From assembly GCA_037176725.1 (NCBI GenBank), contig JAZBRS010000037.1, positions 10,186,001 to 10,250,000 on the forward strand: DNA of 64,000 bases, read 5' to 3'. The number at the start of each line of letters is the position of its first letter. The first letter of the stretch is position 1. A model generated the notes under the pieces. The model saw only the letters and a program-made list of their open reading frames with translations. It was not told the origin of the DNA and did not search any database. The stretch is from Posidonia oceanica (taxonomy: Eukaryota; Streptophyta; Magnoliopsida; Alismatales; Posidoniaceae). The position numbers were made by a program, and so were the translations under genes. Shown one piece after another: positions 1-13,500 of the stretch.

Positions 1-914
1 CTCTTGGCTTGCTGGTGGCACTCCGGAACAGGCGTTGGCATTTGTACAGGTAGTGGTGTGGTGAGGACAGGCTACTTGCCGAACTCTCAGGACCTACACC
101 TATTCTTTTAGCTCTCTTTTTGATTTCTCCCTCATAGGTATGCAGTCTTTCTCTGCCCCTAGCTAGGAGAGGGTAAGTGTTTTGCTTTTGGAGGGAAGTG
201 GTAGACCCCTTTTTTAAGCTTAACACCCTTGGGTCTCTAGTAAGGTACGGGGGATGATGGTGCCTGTATTTTCGGGCTGAATCTTGCCTTTTTCTCTTTT
301 TTTTTTTTTTTACTTTTTCCCCCTTTTTTGGTTTTTGTTCTATCTCTTTTTTTTGCTTGTTTGATTTTTTTTTCTTCTTTTTTTTTCAGGCTTTTGCTAT
401 CCCCATTTTGGTGGCAAAAGAAGGGTGTTTGAATTGTAATAAATCTGAGCTTCGGGTCTGCTGCGTGACGGGTAGGAGCAGGGCTAGACTGCACACCCCT
501 ATCTTTAGGGCCGGCTTCTGTCTTCGTCTTCTGTTCCTTGGACGTGCCCAAGCCTAGATGTCTACTCTCACTTTTTTCAGACTCACATCCTAACATTTTT
601 CTCCCTCAAAGGTGTATGTCCTTACGAGTTTAGGCAGTTCGCCTGTCTTGATTGGTGGTGGCTCCCTCACTAGCTAAGATATCTAAGTAGTGCCGGGTGA
701 GGTAGGGCGGACTCTTTCCAGAGCAGGCAAGCACTTCCGGTTCTCATCACCGGGCCAAAGATGTAATGCATGATTTGAGAGGATGACGATGATGATCTGA
801 AGAGAGTGGTTGCAAGAGTAGGATAGATAGAAGATGCAGGTAAGACGAGAATGCAAAAGGTGAGAATGCAAGTGTGTAGGTAGGAGAGGGCATCTGCAAC
901 GGGGCCGCCTTCGG
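1..914 (-). other. Element A spacer between pol and the (absent) accessory ORF
   Basis: This non-coding part of A aligns, reverse-complemented, with 46382-47390 of element B. It contains a T-rich block at about 290-390 (A-rich in element sense). On the minus strand a 119-codon frame (237-596) has a lysine-rich tail that is simply the translated A-rich block. A related but frameshifted version exists in B. B carries three copies of a roughly 45-base unit where A carries one (about 779-820). I cannot support a protein here; it may be a leader for the downstream accessory ORF. Confidence 0.6.
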
Positions 915-3900
915 CTACTGATAGTACTTCTTGAGATAGCAGAGGTTGACCGGCTCAAAATGCTCGACCAGGTCCATATCCTCAAGAGTCACAGCGCCTC
1001 CTGAGAAGATCTACTTGACCACGAAGGGGCCACGCCAATTAGGTCGGAATTTCCCTCGGCCATCAGGCAAATGAATGGCACGCAGAACGAGGTCCCCTGG
1101 CTGAAAGTTTCTGGGCTGGACCTTCTTCAAGAATGCTCTGGCCATCCGCTTCTGGTAGCAGTGAGCGTTGTGCATAGCTTGCAGTCTGTGCTCATCAATC
1201 AGGTTCAGTTGGACGCAGCGGTCTTCAACCCATTCTGCCTCTTCCAACTCAGCTTCTCGTAGGATCCGCAGAGAGGGGATCTCTACTTCAACAGGTAACA
1301 CCGCCTCCATGCCGTACACCAGAGAGTACGTGGTGGCTCCCGTCGAGGTCCGGATTGATGTCCTATACGCCCAGAGTGCGTATGGGAGCTTGTCGTGCCA
1401 ATCCTTGTGGGTTTCTGCCATCTTTTTCAGGATTTTAACAATGTTCTTGTTTGCAAACTCCATTGCTCCGTTCATCTGTGGCCGATAGGGCGAGGATCTA
1501 TGATGCTTGATCTTGAGACTCTGCAGGTATTCCTCGGTCCTCTTGGCAATGAAGTTTGTGCCATTATCAGAGATGACAGAGTGCGGGACCCCATATCGGG
1601 CAATGATATTGTTCCTGATAAACTTTTCTGTTGCCACAGCGGTGACTGTCTTATAAGAGGCTGCTTCCACCCACTTGGTAAAGTAATCGATCGCTACCAG
1701 AATGTAATGATGACCATTTGAAGCAGCCAGGTGGATGGCGCCAATGACATCGATCCCCCAGGTGGAGAAAGGCCATGGCGAAGACATGTTGTGCAACTGT
1801 TGTGGGGGGGCCTTGATGAAGTTACCATGGATCTGGCAGTTGTGGCATCTACGCACAAACCGGCAGCAGTCTGCTTCCTTGGTCTGCCAGAAATATCCTT
1901 GAAGCATGATCTTCTTGGCCAGGAGGACGCCGTTCATGTGCGGGCCACAGGTCCCTGCATGCACTTGAAGCATCAGCGTGTCAGCCTCCGATTTGTTCAG
2001 GCAGCGCAGTAGCATCTGATTGTATGACCTTCTGTACAGCTGCCCAGCCCCTAACACATACTTTGACGCCAGACGCGCCAGAGTTCTCTTGTCTGTTGCC
2101 GCGGTATCAGGAGGAAAGCTGCCAGACTCCAGGAAAGATTTTATATCTCGATACCAGGGCTGCTCCTCTGCTGGATCCACCTCTTCTATGTTCATGCAGT
2201 ATGCAGGCTGCTCAATGCGAGTAACAGATACATCCACTGTGCTGTCTTCAGGCATAGTGAGCCAGGATGCCAGAGTTGCTAGCGCGTCTGCGTATGCGTT
2301 CCTTGCTCTGTTCATGTATGTGAAGTGGATGCTCTCAAATTCTTCCATCAGCCTCAACAGGTGTTCATGATACGCCATAAGTTTGGGATCTTTTGTCCTC
2401 CAGTCGTCGTTCACTTGAGAGATTACTAGCATGGCATCACCGTGCACATGCAGCCTCTGCGCCTTATGCTCGAGGGTGACCTTCAACCCTAGGATGCATG
2501 CTTCATATTCCGCTTCATTATTTGTGCAAGTGAAAGTCAGCTTCCTCGCGAAGGGAATCATTTGTCCCTGGGGCGTGGTCAGCACTGCGCCTACGCCTCG
2601 GCCCTTCTTGTTGACAGTTCCATCAAAGTAGAGCTGCCATTCCTCTTGTTTTTCAGGATTTTTCTCCTCAGAGTCCTCCATTGTTAAAGAGGATGTCCTA
2701 GTCAGGGAACTGCATCTGGAGGGGTTGGTATTCAGGCAGAGGAAGATCAGCAAGATGGTCTGCCATGGCCTGACCCTTCATGGATTTCTGTGTGACAAAG
2801 GTGATGTCGTACTGAGACAATAGCACCTGCCACTTAGCACATCTGCCTACCATGGCCGGCTTTTGAAAGAGGAACTTGATAGGATCATGCCGGCATAAGA
2901 GCTGAACTAGGTATGCCATCATGTAGTGCCTTAGTTTCTGTGTAGCCCAAACAAGGGACAAGCAGGTCTTCTCTAGTGTACTGTACCTGGCTTTGCATTC
3001 ATTAAACTTCTTGCTCAAGTAATAAATGGCGCGCTCCCTTCTACCAGATTCGTCATGTTGGCCCAAGACGGCGCCCATGGAATGCTACGTGGTAGAAAGG
3101 TAGAGAAGCAAAGGTCTCGCTGGTGTAGGGGGAACCAGGACAGGAGGCTTGATCAATAACTGCTTGATCTTGGCAAATGCAGCCTGACACTCCTCGCTCC
3201 AGTTGATTTGCGCATTCTTCTTCAGGAGCTTGAATATGGGTTCACAGATGGGCGTAAGCTGTGCAATAAAGCGACTGATATACTGTAAACGCCCAAGTAG
3301 ACTTCTGACCTCCTTTTCAGTTTTGGGGGGTGGCATGTCCACGATGGCTTTTGCTTTCATCGGGTCCACCTCAATCCCCATTTGGCTAACAATGTAGCCG
3401 AGCAGCTTGCCAGAAGACACCCCGAATACACACTTCTTGGGATTCAGGCGCAATTTGTATTTCCGTAGACGGTCAAAGAGCTTTTTGAGACAGGCAGGAT
3501 GATCTTCAGGCTCTCTGGTTTTAGCAATCATGTCGTCTACGTAGACCTCTACTTTTTGGTGCATGAACTCGTGGAATAGCGCAGTCATAGCCCTCTGATA
3601 GGTCGCACCAGCATTTTTCAGGCCGAACGGCAAGACTTGGTAGCAGAAGACTCCCCAAGGGGTGATGAATGAAGTCTTTTCCATGTCTTCTTCCGCCATT
3701 TTGATTTGATTGTATCCAGAAAAGCCGTCCATGAAGGAGAGCGTCTTGTGGCCCGCTGTATTGTCGACTAGGACATCAATGTGAGGCAAGGGGAAGTCGT
3801 CCTTGGAACTCGCCTTGTTCAGGTCCCTGTAGTCAATGCAGATCTGGATTCGACCATCTTTCTTAGGCACAGGTACAATGTTTGCCAGCCACTCAGGATA

Positions 3901-4878
3901 AAGAACGACCTTCAGAAAGTTGACTCTGAGCTGCTTCATTATTTCTTCTTTGATCATGAGCAGCCACTGCGGTTGCCATCTTCTCAGCTTCTGCTTTACT
4001 GGCTTGGCATCCGGATTTAAGGGCAGATTGTGCACCACTATCTTTATGTCAAGGCCAACCATATCTTCGTAACCCCAGGTGAAGACATCTGCATACTCTT
4101 TCAGGAATGCGATGAACTCTGCTCGAGCCTGGGCGGACAGCTGGGCACTGATGCGAATTTCTCTGACTTCCTCAGCTGTACCGATGTTGACAACCTCCGT
4201 TTCTTCTTCAACATGGAGGTTGGGGCCTTCTGGGTCGTCGTCATAGGGCCGAAACTCGGGCAGTGGTTCGTCAATCTCATCCATGCCCGTATCGTCCTCC
4301 TCTCCATGAGCAATAAGTTCCGAGAAGATCTCTTTCTCAAAAGAAGGACTTGTGATGTCGAAAGAGTGTATATGTTCCGCTGCTTGGCCCTGGTGACGCT
4401 TCAGGATGGTCACACTCACTCGGGTATTCTTGTAGCCTCGGTGCGCGACCTCCGTCCCGGCTACTCCTTCTACTGTTTGCTCTGGCCTGACTGATTCTGC
4501 TGGGTGCTCTGCTGATGCTGCTGAGGGCCTTGCTGATTCTGCTGTTGACACTGCTGATGATTCTGCTGCTGAGGCTGCTTTCTGCTCTGTTACTACTGCT
4601 GCTTGCGCTGCTGATGCTTCCTCCTCTGGGTCTTCTAATGTGCTTGGGGAGGGTATGCCGGACCGGCGACTGATCTGGGCACTGCCGCTCGCTATGCTGC
4701 TCAAGTGAGGCATGCGTTGCACAAACCACCTAGACCCGCCTTCTGGTCGGAGAGTGATGAGTTCATCTGGTCTAGGGGAGTCCGGTGCTGCCGAGCCTTC
4801 TTCTAGGACCATGATAGAGGCATGGTCTTCTTGCAGAGGAGGGTCCGTAACCACGGCTTTCCCTTTCCTTTCTGTGGC
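915..4878 (-). pseudogene. pol: Element A pol: RT, RNase H, archaeal-type RNase H, integrase (broken)
   Basis: The minus-strand frame carries a Ty3/gypsy pol. The RT palm (about 3400-4000) has PVPKKDGR, FMDGFSGYNQI, PFGLKNAGATYQ and the catalytic YVDDMI. A degenerate RNase H follows (about 2760-3160), then a second, archaeal-type RNase H (about 2250-2640; FDGTVNKK, NNEAEYEA, HGDAML, NAYADALA). The integrase has an HHCC finger (CHNCQIHG) and a D,D,E core (GIDVIGAI, ISDNGTNF, NGAMEFANK). Dual RNase H is the hallmark of the plant Tat lineage. Breaks: TAG at 3085-3087 and at 1011-1013, each where B has CAG; TAG at 2698-2700; and a one-base insertion near 2670 that shifts the frame. The natural end aligned with B is the TAG at 915-917. 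No function is expected. Confidence 0.95.
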
Positions 4879-7800
4879 TCAATGCTCTGCCAGGTCTTCT
4901 GCTATCGACTTGAGTTGTTCTTGATAAAGTAGCTCTAAGTCGGACATCCATGAGTCAACCTGGGCTTCTATCGCCACTCCTTCCTCCTCGTCTGAGGGTG
5001 AGTCGACATAGTAGGCGCCGGGGGCCTGCAGCACTGGCCCGGCTGCAAGGCGGATCGCTGCCCTCAGAATTTGCATGATCTGGTTCACGAGCGCGTCCGA
5101 TGGCGGCAACTCTGATGCAGGAGGCCCAAATGGACAAGTCAGCGGTGCCACAGATGGATGAGCTGCCAGGGTCACTGTTGCAAGTGAAGGGCAGGCTGAG
5201 GTGCTCTTCTGAGGGCTCAAAGGCCAGGAGAGTATGGTGCTCAGTTGGTCTTTTGTATCGGGCCATAACTGAGAGAGTGCAGCCTCTGACGCCATGGGGT
5301 CTTGCCATGAGAGCTGCTGTTTGGCATCAGGGAGATGTGAAGCGGACTGCGCCGGCTGCATTCTTGGTGATGTGGCTGCGGGAGCGGGTTGAGCCGCACT
5401 GCCGACTGGGTTGATTAACTGCCCTTCGAGAGAAAGGGACAGTGGCACTGATGTTGCTGTGACCACCGGTAGCATGCTTGATTCCGCCCGAAGGAGTGTC
5501 TCCGACTCCTGCACTGCTGTTGTCTGTTCTTGGGAAACTGATGTGGCTGCGAAAGAAGGAAGGCTTGCCAGTTCTGCCACAGGGCCTGCTGAGCTGCCTG
5601 CTGTGTCTGCCAGAGGGAGAGCTGAATAGACTGACTGTGGGGCCTCTGCTCTGACCACTGTCTCTGCTGTGCCGTTTGGGACTGCCTCTGCTGTGCCAGA
5701 CTGCTCCTCATCCGAGTAGTAGTCCTCAACACACACCCAATCCTCTGTCGGCGCCGTGGCTTGATTGTCGGTCGATCCCAGGGTTCCTGCACTGGTAAAG
5801 TTAGTGAGGTCTCTGGGAATGGCTGGTTCATGGTCTTTGAGCTGAAGGCAGTGATCTGCGCTGAGCTTGGGTTCATAGCCGAGGCCTTCTGATTTCCTTC
5901 GCTCCACTACTATGATCGGCTCTGCGATCCCCTGGCCATGACACCCGAGCGGTGTACCCTTTATGTAACCCCACCTGTGACATACATTCTCGACCATTCG
6001 GAAGGGGTTGCTGTGAACGGCCAAGGAGTTGACGCGTTCAAGATCAGGAATGAAGTTAACCGGCTCGCACCGATTAACGCGATAAAGAGCTTCGGAAGTC
6101 TCGGGGTCAAACGGGATAGATTGTGAAGACACGGGGGAGACTGCTTCGATCCGCTCCTTCTCAAAGTTCTCCGCCATGACGATAATGACATCATCGCCGC
6201 GGCGGTACTTTATCATCCGATGGAGGGTCGAAGGAAGAACCTGATGCTTGTGGAGCCAAGGGCGCCCAAGCAGAAGATTGAAGTTTGGCTTCAAGTCGAC
6301 GACATAGAATTCTACATCGAAGACGACCGGGCCGATGGCAAGAGGAATAATCAGGATCCCTAGAGCGTCATGGTGGGTGTTGTCAAAAGCTGTCATTCCC
6401 TTCACGACTGGCGTGATGTCCTCGGCTTTGAATCCGAGCTTGGTTGCAGTATGCAAGGGGCAGACGTTAAGGCCTGACCCATTATCAACCAGTGTTAGGG
6501 GAATGCGAAAGTTTTTGAACTGCACCGTGACGAATAGGGGCTGGTTATGATTAATCCCCGCCGGAGGCAGCTCATCACTCGTAAAAGCGATGACCTGGGG
6601 CTCCGCAATCAACCCTACCATGCTCTCCAAGGCTGAAGGCTCAATAGACTGGGACACACGGGCAGCCTGGAACACGTGAAGAAAAGCCTCGCGGTGTTCG
6701 GCAGAGGTGTGGATCAGGTCCCAAATGGAAATGTCAGCTTTGACCTTCTTAAGTTGGAAGGTTAAGTCTGCCTTGGGTTGGTTCTTTTTGGCAATAGGAG
6801 GGGTTGTTTGGGCAAGCTCTAAGGGGGTAGTGGCAGGAAGCTGGGCCGCTACAAGCTGGGCAGGGATTTGGCTTGCTACGGGTTGATTTGGGGTTGGATC
6901 TGCTACGGGTTGGTTGGAGGGTGGGGGCACAACAGGTCCAGGGTGAGTTGGCCTAGTTGCCGGTGCTGGAGGCCTGTAGACCCTCCCCGATCGCATTACT
7001 TCCGCACACATTTCTGTGGCGTAGCTATAAGGGACGCAATGGGTGTCCAGGGTTAAGTCAATAACCACTGGAGCGCATGCTACGAGCACAGGAGGGGTTA
7101 CAGGGGGACCAATTGGGTATTGAGGTCTGTCTAGAGGGTATGGTTGTTGGGGTGGGAAGGCTGGGGCAGGTTGAGGTCTGCCTGGAAGGTGTAGCTGAGG
7201 TCGCCCTAAGAGGTGGATGGGGGAACTAAGCTGGGCTCTAGCTAGGAGGTGCACAGGGGATTGAGCCTGAGGAAGCATAGCGGGGGGCGCGAGAGGGCAC
7301 TCTGGCCTGGCACGCGGTCGGATCAAGTGAATTCCCGACTCGGAGCCGGCAACTGCCGCGAGATAGAGACTGACTGGGAAAGGTTCAGAAATATCAGAGA
7401 TGAGATCAGAAGGGTCTACCACAGAGGTAGCAGGCCCAGAAGGAAAGACAGAGTGGATGCCTGAGGTTCCAGCCCCTCCCGGATAAGAGTGCTCCAGTAA
7501 GGGTTGGTGGATGATGCCAGAATGAGGGGGAACAGCTGAATGTGCAGATGCATGTATGTGTGCTTGAGTGGATGCCTCGTGCGTGTCGATCACAATCGTT
7601 CCCGATTCGATCAGATCCTGAATTGCGTTCCGCAAGGAGAAGCAATTGTCCGTCGAATGCCCGACGCTTCGATGGAAATTGCAGAAGAGGTCCGGCCTAA
7701 ACCAATGCGGCAGAGGACTTGGCGGCGGACGAACCTCCGGGAACTTCAGGAGCGATGCAACCTTTGGCAGGATGGCCGTGAGCGGTTCTACTAGTGGGGC

Positions 7801-9696
7801 GAATTTCCGCTTCTCAGTGAGTGGCCTTCTTTGCCTCTGGTATGAGCCTTGCTGAACCGGTGCGGCAGGGTAGACCGGTCTAGCAGTGGTTGTGATCTGT
7901 GGTGTGTGTGGATTCCTAGGTGCAGGAGCATACACCATCTGAGTTGGGGCAGGCTGAGATGGCAAGCGAACAGGCACAGCAGGAGAGTCGACGAATGCAA
8001 CAGCGGCTTTCGGCGAGTCCTTCCTCTTCGGGCGATTGTTGCTGCTGCCGCTGTTGTTATTGTTGGAGGTACTGCTGTTGGCACTGTTACTGCTAATCAC
8101 CACCTGCTTAGCGAATGCAGAGAGAGCCGGGAAGTTGCCACTCCGCAAAGAACTCTCCACGTGCGCTCCAGCTCTAATGAGTACCGCAAAAGTAGTGACT
8201 GGTTGGATGCTAAGCAGAGCTCCGAGAGACGGCTGCGCCCCTTTGATAACGATCTCGATAGATTCCTCGTCAGAGGGTCTATCTCGAACCTGAGAGGCAA
8301 GGGCACGCCAGCGGCCGACGTACTCCCCGAACGGCTCGCCGGAATTCTGCTTGATTGCGATCAAGTCCGCCCTCTTTGGGACTAGATCGAGGTTGAAGGA
8401 GTATTGTTCCAGGAACGCCTGACTGAGGTCGTTCCAAGTCTTGATGGCTAACATATCAAGCGATGTGAACCACTTGACTGCTGGCCCGGTCAAACTCTTC
8501 TGGAACAGGCGGATCAGCAGCCTCTCGTCAGCCTGGAGCTGAGCGAGATCACTGCAATACGCCTTCAGGTGTGCTACGGGGCAGCCCCTACCATTATATT
8601 TCTCGAAGTCTGGGATTTTGAACTTCGGAGGGAGTACCGCCTCTGGAAAGCAGCAGAGGTCCCAGAACTGGTAGGTCTGGTGCTCAGTACCCTGCACTAG
8701 TCGTAGTGCCTTCTCCAAGACGTCCATCCGGTTATTGATGGGGTCTGGAATTGCTGCTGTAAAAGAGGGATCAGCAGGGGTAGCGAGCACATACGCCAAA
8801 TGGGTCGCACCTAAGTGCTCCTCCGGATCTACCATAGCGTCGCCTGGTGGAGCAACGGGATGGCCGGCGTATCCGTGCTGGGGGACTGTGTATGCAGGAG
8901 TGTATGCAGGATGCTGGACTTGATGCAGAGGAGAAGAGTAGATGCCATGCTGTGCTGTGATAGGAGTAGGATGACGGAGCACCAGTTGCTGTACAGGCGG
9001 GGTGCCAGACAGCGAGCCAGTGAGGTACTGGGCTCCAGCTGGTCCAAAGGACTAACCACCAGAAGGAAGTGGAGCATGCTGTGCTAAGTATTGTGCAGCA
9101 GGAGGCGGTAAACGAGCCCCCATCGTCGGAACCGTAAGCAGTTGAGTCGATGGTCGAGGCGGAGGTCTGGAGGTCGATGCATGAAATGCAGGAACTGGCC
9201 TCAAAGCAACCTCAGGAACGACAGGAACAGAAGAAGGACGAACTGATAGAGCCATGCCCTGCAGTCTCTGGGCAAGCTCCATCAGGTGCTGGTACTGTGC
9301 CTCAGACGTCTCGCCAGTGGGGACGCTGAAGTGCAGTGCCGGCGGGGGCTGAGAAACAAGTGGCACGGACACGGACTGTCCGGGAGGGAAGGATTCTACA
9401 GCAAAGGTCGCAGCAGCGGTGGAAGGAATGTCGAAAGCGACGTATCCCTGGGACGGAGGGGGCAGTGGCGTCTCCGAAATGCAGGTAACGGTCGTCAAGA
9501 TAGACTCGACGACCAGATCCGGAGGAAGAGATGCTTGCCACTGTCCCGGGATGTACTGAGAACCTAGAGACGTCAGAGGAGGAAACCATGGCGTCGGAGG
9601 GGGAACAAGAGGGACAGAAGGAGCAACCGGAGGGGCCGGAACGGAAACACCCTCCGTGACAGGAGTAAAAGAAGGCTCACTACCGTACTGGGCCAT
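4879..9696 (-). pseudogene. gag-pro: Element A gag-protease polyprotein (broken)
   Basis: I chose the ATG at 9694-9696 (MAQYGSEPS) because it is the first in-frame ATG and is shared with B. Order along the protein: a proline-rich N-terminus; the retrotransposon capsid region (about 8200-8660; PKFKIPDFEKYNG, GPAVKWFTSLD); a low-complexity Ser/Asn stretch; a CHHC knuckle; an aspartic protease with LVDNGSGLNVCPL; a G-patch-like segment (GYIKGTPLGCHGQGIAEPI); and an acidic linker towards RT. A TAG at 9052-9054 replaces a CAA of B and splits the N-terminal third. The frame closes with TGA at 4879-4881, where B reads through into pol. Gag and pol are in the same frame in A, so the ancestral layout was probably one long reading frame or a stop-separated pair. 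Confidence 0.93.
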
Positions 9697-10588
9697 TGCT
9701 GACCTAGAGCGCGTGAGAACAGGACTGCGACGGGTATTCAAGCGATGATTCCTAAGAGGAGCTATCGTCGCATGGGCGGATAGCTCAGAAGAGGAATGGT
9801 CGCGAATAAAGTCGCAACAGGGGTGCCAACAAAGGTCGGTACTCAAGCTCTAGCAAGGGGAACTCGCTTACCGATCACTGGTGACACGACAGAAGGAAGT
9901 TAGGGTTAGAAAAAAAAAAAAAGAATGCAAATGAGTTAGTTAAATGGCATGGATGATATGCATGCTTTCTAGTATGCCCCCCTTACTTAACTAGTGTTTC
10001 CTAGCAAGGTAATCTACTTCGGGTATCCCTGGGTGTACGGGTCACCGACTCAGGTTAGAAAAAGTAGGTCCCCTGCCTAACTCCTGGCCCAAAGCTCAGG
10101 TAATGACAGGGTGGTGCGTTGGTGGCCTCGACCCCGCCAAAGCGTGGGTGGTACCCTCTACTAACACCGACACGACCCCTGAACAAGGGGGGACAGACCG
10201 ACTGACTTGTGCCACGCCCAAAGCGGTGGAACAAGAAGCCAGGACCGTCCTTCGTAGACTAGTAGGTGGACTCAGATGAGAAGAATGCATGCCCTATATG
10301 ATGCTTATGCAAATGATTAAAGTCTTTTATCTTGCGCATTTTATTAACCAAAGGGAGCGAAGGATTGTTTGTAGTCTCTAGTTGCTCCTAGAAGTTCTTT
10401 TTACTTGCTGTTTTTAGTTAACCATGGGGAGAGCAGACAAGTCTCTACTATCCTAGGCATGGCATGTGCGAAAGGGAAGAAAATCAACCAAATATGGCAA
10501 GCAAACAACATACAACACAACAAAAGGCAAGTGCATGGCATGTGCGAGTGTTTGTGAGCATGATAGTGAAGAGAAAGCATTCATCATG
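9697..10588 (-). other. Element A leader, gag-proximal part
   Basis: This untranslated leader lies between the primer site and gag. It aligns with 36700-37592 of B in reverse complement. It ends at the TCATG target duplication (10584-10588) of solo LTR G; the rest of the leader resumes at 16412. A GGTAAGC splice-donor-like motif at about 9866-9872 is conserved at the same place in B. The frame just upstream of the gag ATG is also similar to B at the peptide level. Confidence 0.75.
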
Positions 10589-13500
10589 TGTAGTAATCCC
10601 AATCGGAATCAGGCTTACTATTAGCGGCGATTGATCCGAGGAAGAGGCTCAACTCGAAAACACTTAAAATCGAGAAGAAAAGAGGAAGATAAGACACATC
10701 AGAGTCGCCACCATGTCTATTAACGGAAGACAAGGAAAACCGGGGAAATGCGTGGATTAAACACGCAAATCCAAGCAAAAGATGCAAGGCAAGGCGATGC
10801 AAAAGAAAACAAATGCAAATGCATGCAAATGAGATGACTCTAGCCTAGGATAAGGGCAGTATGGTCATTGTGGGCCAAGAGACAGGGCAAGGACTCCTGT
10901 TACGCGCGGGGAAGGTGTTAGGCACCCCCGACACGCCCGAGAATCGGTCTTTCTAGGCTTACGCTCGCATACGCGGGAAATTGCAGATTTGAATGCCTAT
11001 GTGCCTATAAATGCCTAAATGAATGCTCAAGGTGTGCTCTAAGTGGAGAGATGCAAAGCAAGGAAGTAAACGTGCTGTCTAAGTGCTCAGCTGCGCTGTC
11101 TGTGTTCCGAACCGGGCGAAACCAGGCTCGTGAGAACTCCAGACAGTAAGCATCACAGCCCTATATGTAAATGCAAGCAAAAAAGCAAAACAACGGCAAA
11201 ACCATGCAATGCGATCGACATGCAAGGGAAAACGGCGTAAAATGCGCAAAACGAGGCAAGAAGCAAGAGCGGCACGCAAAAACGAGCGAAAAGCAAGGCG
11301 GCACGCAAAATGGTGCAAAAGACGGGGCAGGCACGCAAAACGAGACGAGAAAACAAAATGGCACGCAGAACAAGATGGGAAAACAAAATGGCACGCAAAA
11401 CGATGCAAAAGGCAGCAGCGGGCACGCAAAACGGTGCCAAAACAAGGCGAGCGCGCGAAACGGTGCAAAAGACAAAGCAGGCACGCGAAACAGTGCCAAA
11501 AGCAGCGAGATAAAAACCTCGGAAAAGCCATGCGAATGCAAATGCAAGGAAAAGATTAGAAGGAGCAAAAGGAGGGGTAAAACAGCGCGTGTGTGAGAAC
11601 AGACGCCGTTCAGGGCCACACAGAGTAGGTGTGAAGACCTACAAAGGGGAGAGTGAGCAAACGGAGGGATTACCACTTCTTTGTGACCGTTTCCCACTAA
11701 ACCGTTCCACGATCTATCTCGCATGCTGCCCAAAGCTCGCGATGCGATCGGATCGTGGAAAAGGGGGAGGAAAGTCGCATTAAGTGGTGAATCCAGGGAA
11801 AACACAACACAAAACACCCAGGAGTACGCGAAACGGGAATTGGAGTTGATGGACAAGAAGAGGAGGTCCTATTCTACGTGCTCAAAGAGACAGAAAGCGA
11901 AAACAGGGCAAATAATGCAAATGCTATGCAAATGAATGCAATGTAGGTGTTCAGGAGGACATACCTGAAAATCCTGGAGCCTGATCTGAGATCTGCTTGG
12001 TCCATGCTGAAGAGCGCTTTGCTGCGGTCGCCTAGGCAGCTTGTTTGAGAAGATTCAATGGCCGAATTGGAAGATGTCGCAGCTTCAAGGCAGGAGGGCC
12101 AGAACAGGGGAGAAGAGCAGATCTAAGTGTTCAGGAGGTCCTAGGGGTGTGCAAAAAGGTCCTCCCAAGTGAAAGGGAGCTAAGGGGCTTTGGTGTGTGC
12201 AAAAGATGCTTAATGCAAGACTAGAATGGGTGCAAATGCATGCAAGAAGCAAGAAAAGACAAGAAGGAGAATTTTGGAAAAACAGGGATTCAAATGCATT
12301 TTTAAAAAGAAAGAAAAAAAAAAGGGTTTAAATGCATAGTTTTTAAAAAAGTATGGGGCTTTCAGGCAGAGGTTTTGAAAACAGGAGGAGGCAGAGAGTG
12401 ATTTTGCAAAGGACAGGCTTTAGAATGCAATTTTAAAAAAAGGGGTATGCATCAGGGGAGTTTTGAAAACATGTGGCAGGCAAGATGCAATTTTGAAAAC
12501 TTTAGGATCTAAAATGCAATTTTTCCAGAAAAACAGGGTCCTAGGTAGTCTGGGAATGCAAGTGGGGGACCTACATGCAATTTTTCAAACATGGGGGGCT
12601 AAAATGCAATTTCATAAGCAAAACATGCATTTAAATGATTTTTATAAGGATGTAGAGGACCTATGTGTAATTTTCGAATCATGTAGGGTCAAAAATGCAA
12701 TTTAATAAGCAAAATATGCACTGAAAACACTGATAATGGACTGACATGCAATTTTCGCAAAATGCAGGGTTGAAAATGTAATTTAATAAGCTAAATATGC
12801 ATGCAGAATGACTACTGTGCATTTAAAAGGACCTACATGCAAAAATCAGAAAACAGAGGGAAGAAAATGCAATGCAACAAGCAAAAATTAAAAATAAAAC
12901 CTAAGTTCTACAGTGCAGAGGACTAGAATGCAAAAATAGAAAACAAGAGGGACCCAGAATGCAATTTAATAAGGCAAAGTTCATGCATTAAATCTAATTA
13001 AACTACTGCAGGACTTAAGTGCAAAAATCAAGAACTAAAGGGCCAAAGTCAAACTTTATACTGAAGGAATGCACAGTAAAAGGGCCAAAATGTAAAAACG
13101 GAAAACCAGAAACATTTCATGCAATTTAATATGATTTTAGTACCGAAAACAGCAGATTAAATCAAATAAGGACTGGAATGTAAAATAACAAAAACTAAGA
13201 CCAGATATGCAATATTTACCAAAAAACTAAGCTAATGCAAAAATAAATGCACAGTGAAACGCCGGCGGCCATGGACACTGTAGCAGCAAGCTGCCAGCAT
13301 CCATGAACGCCGGCATAGGGTGGTTGAGGACGCGCAGACCGGCAGGGGAGTGTCTCTAGGCCCTGACGGAGGTCGGACGGTGCTCGGCGGAGCTCGGCGG
13401 GGGCTGGGACGAACTGGAGCGGTCGCCGGAGGTCTGCAGAGTTTCAGAAGCTCGCTCCGGCCGATCGACGCAGCGACACTGCGTTCTGAGGGCCGGAGAG

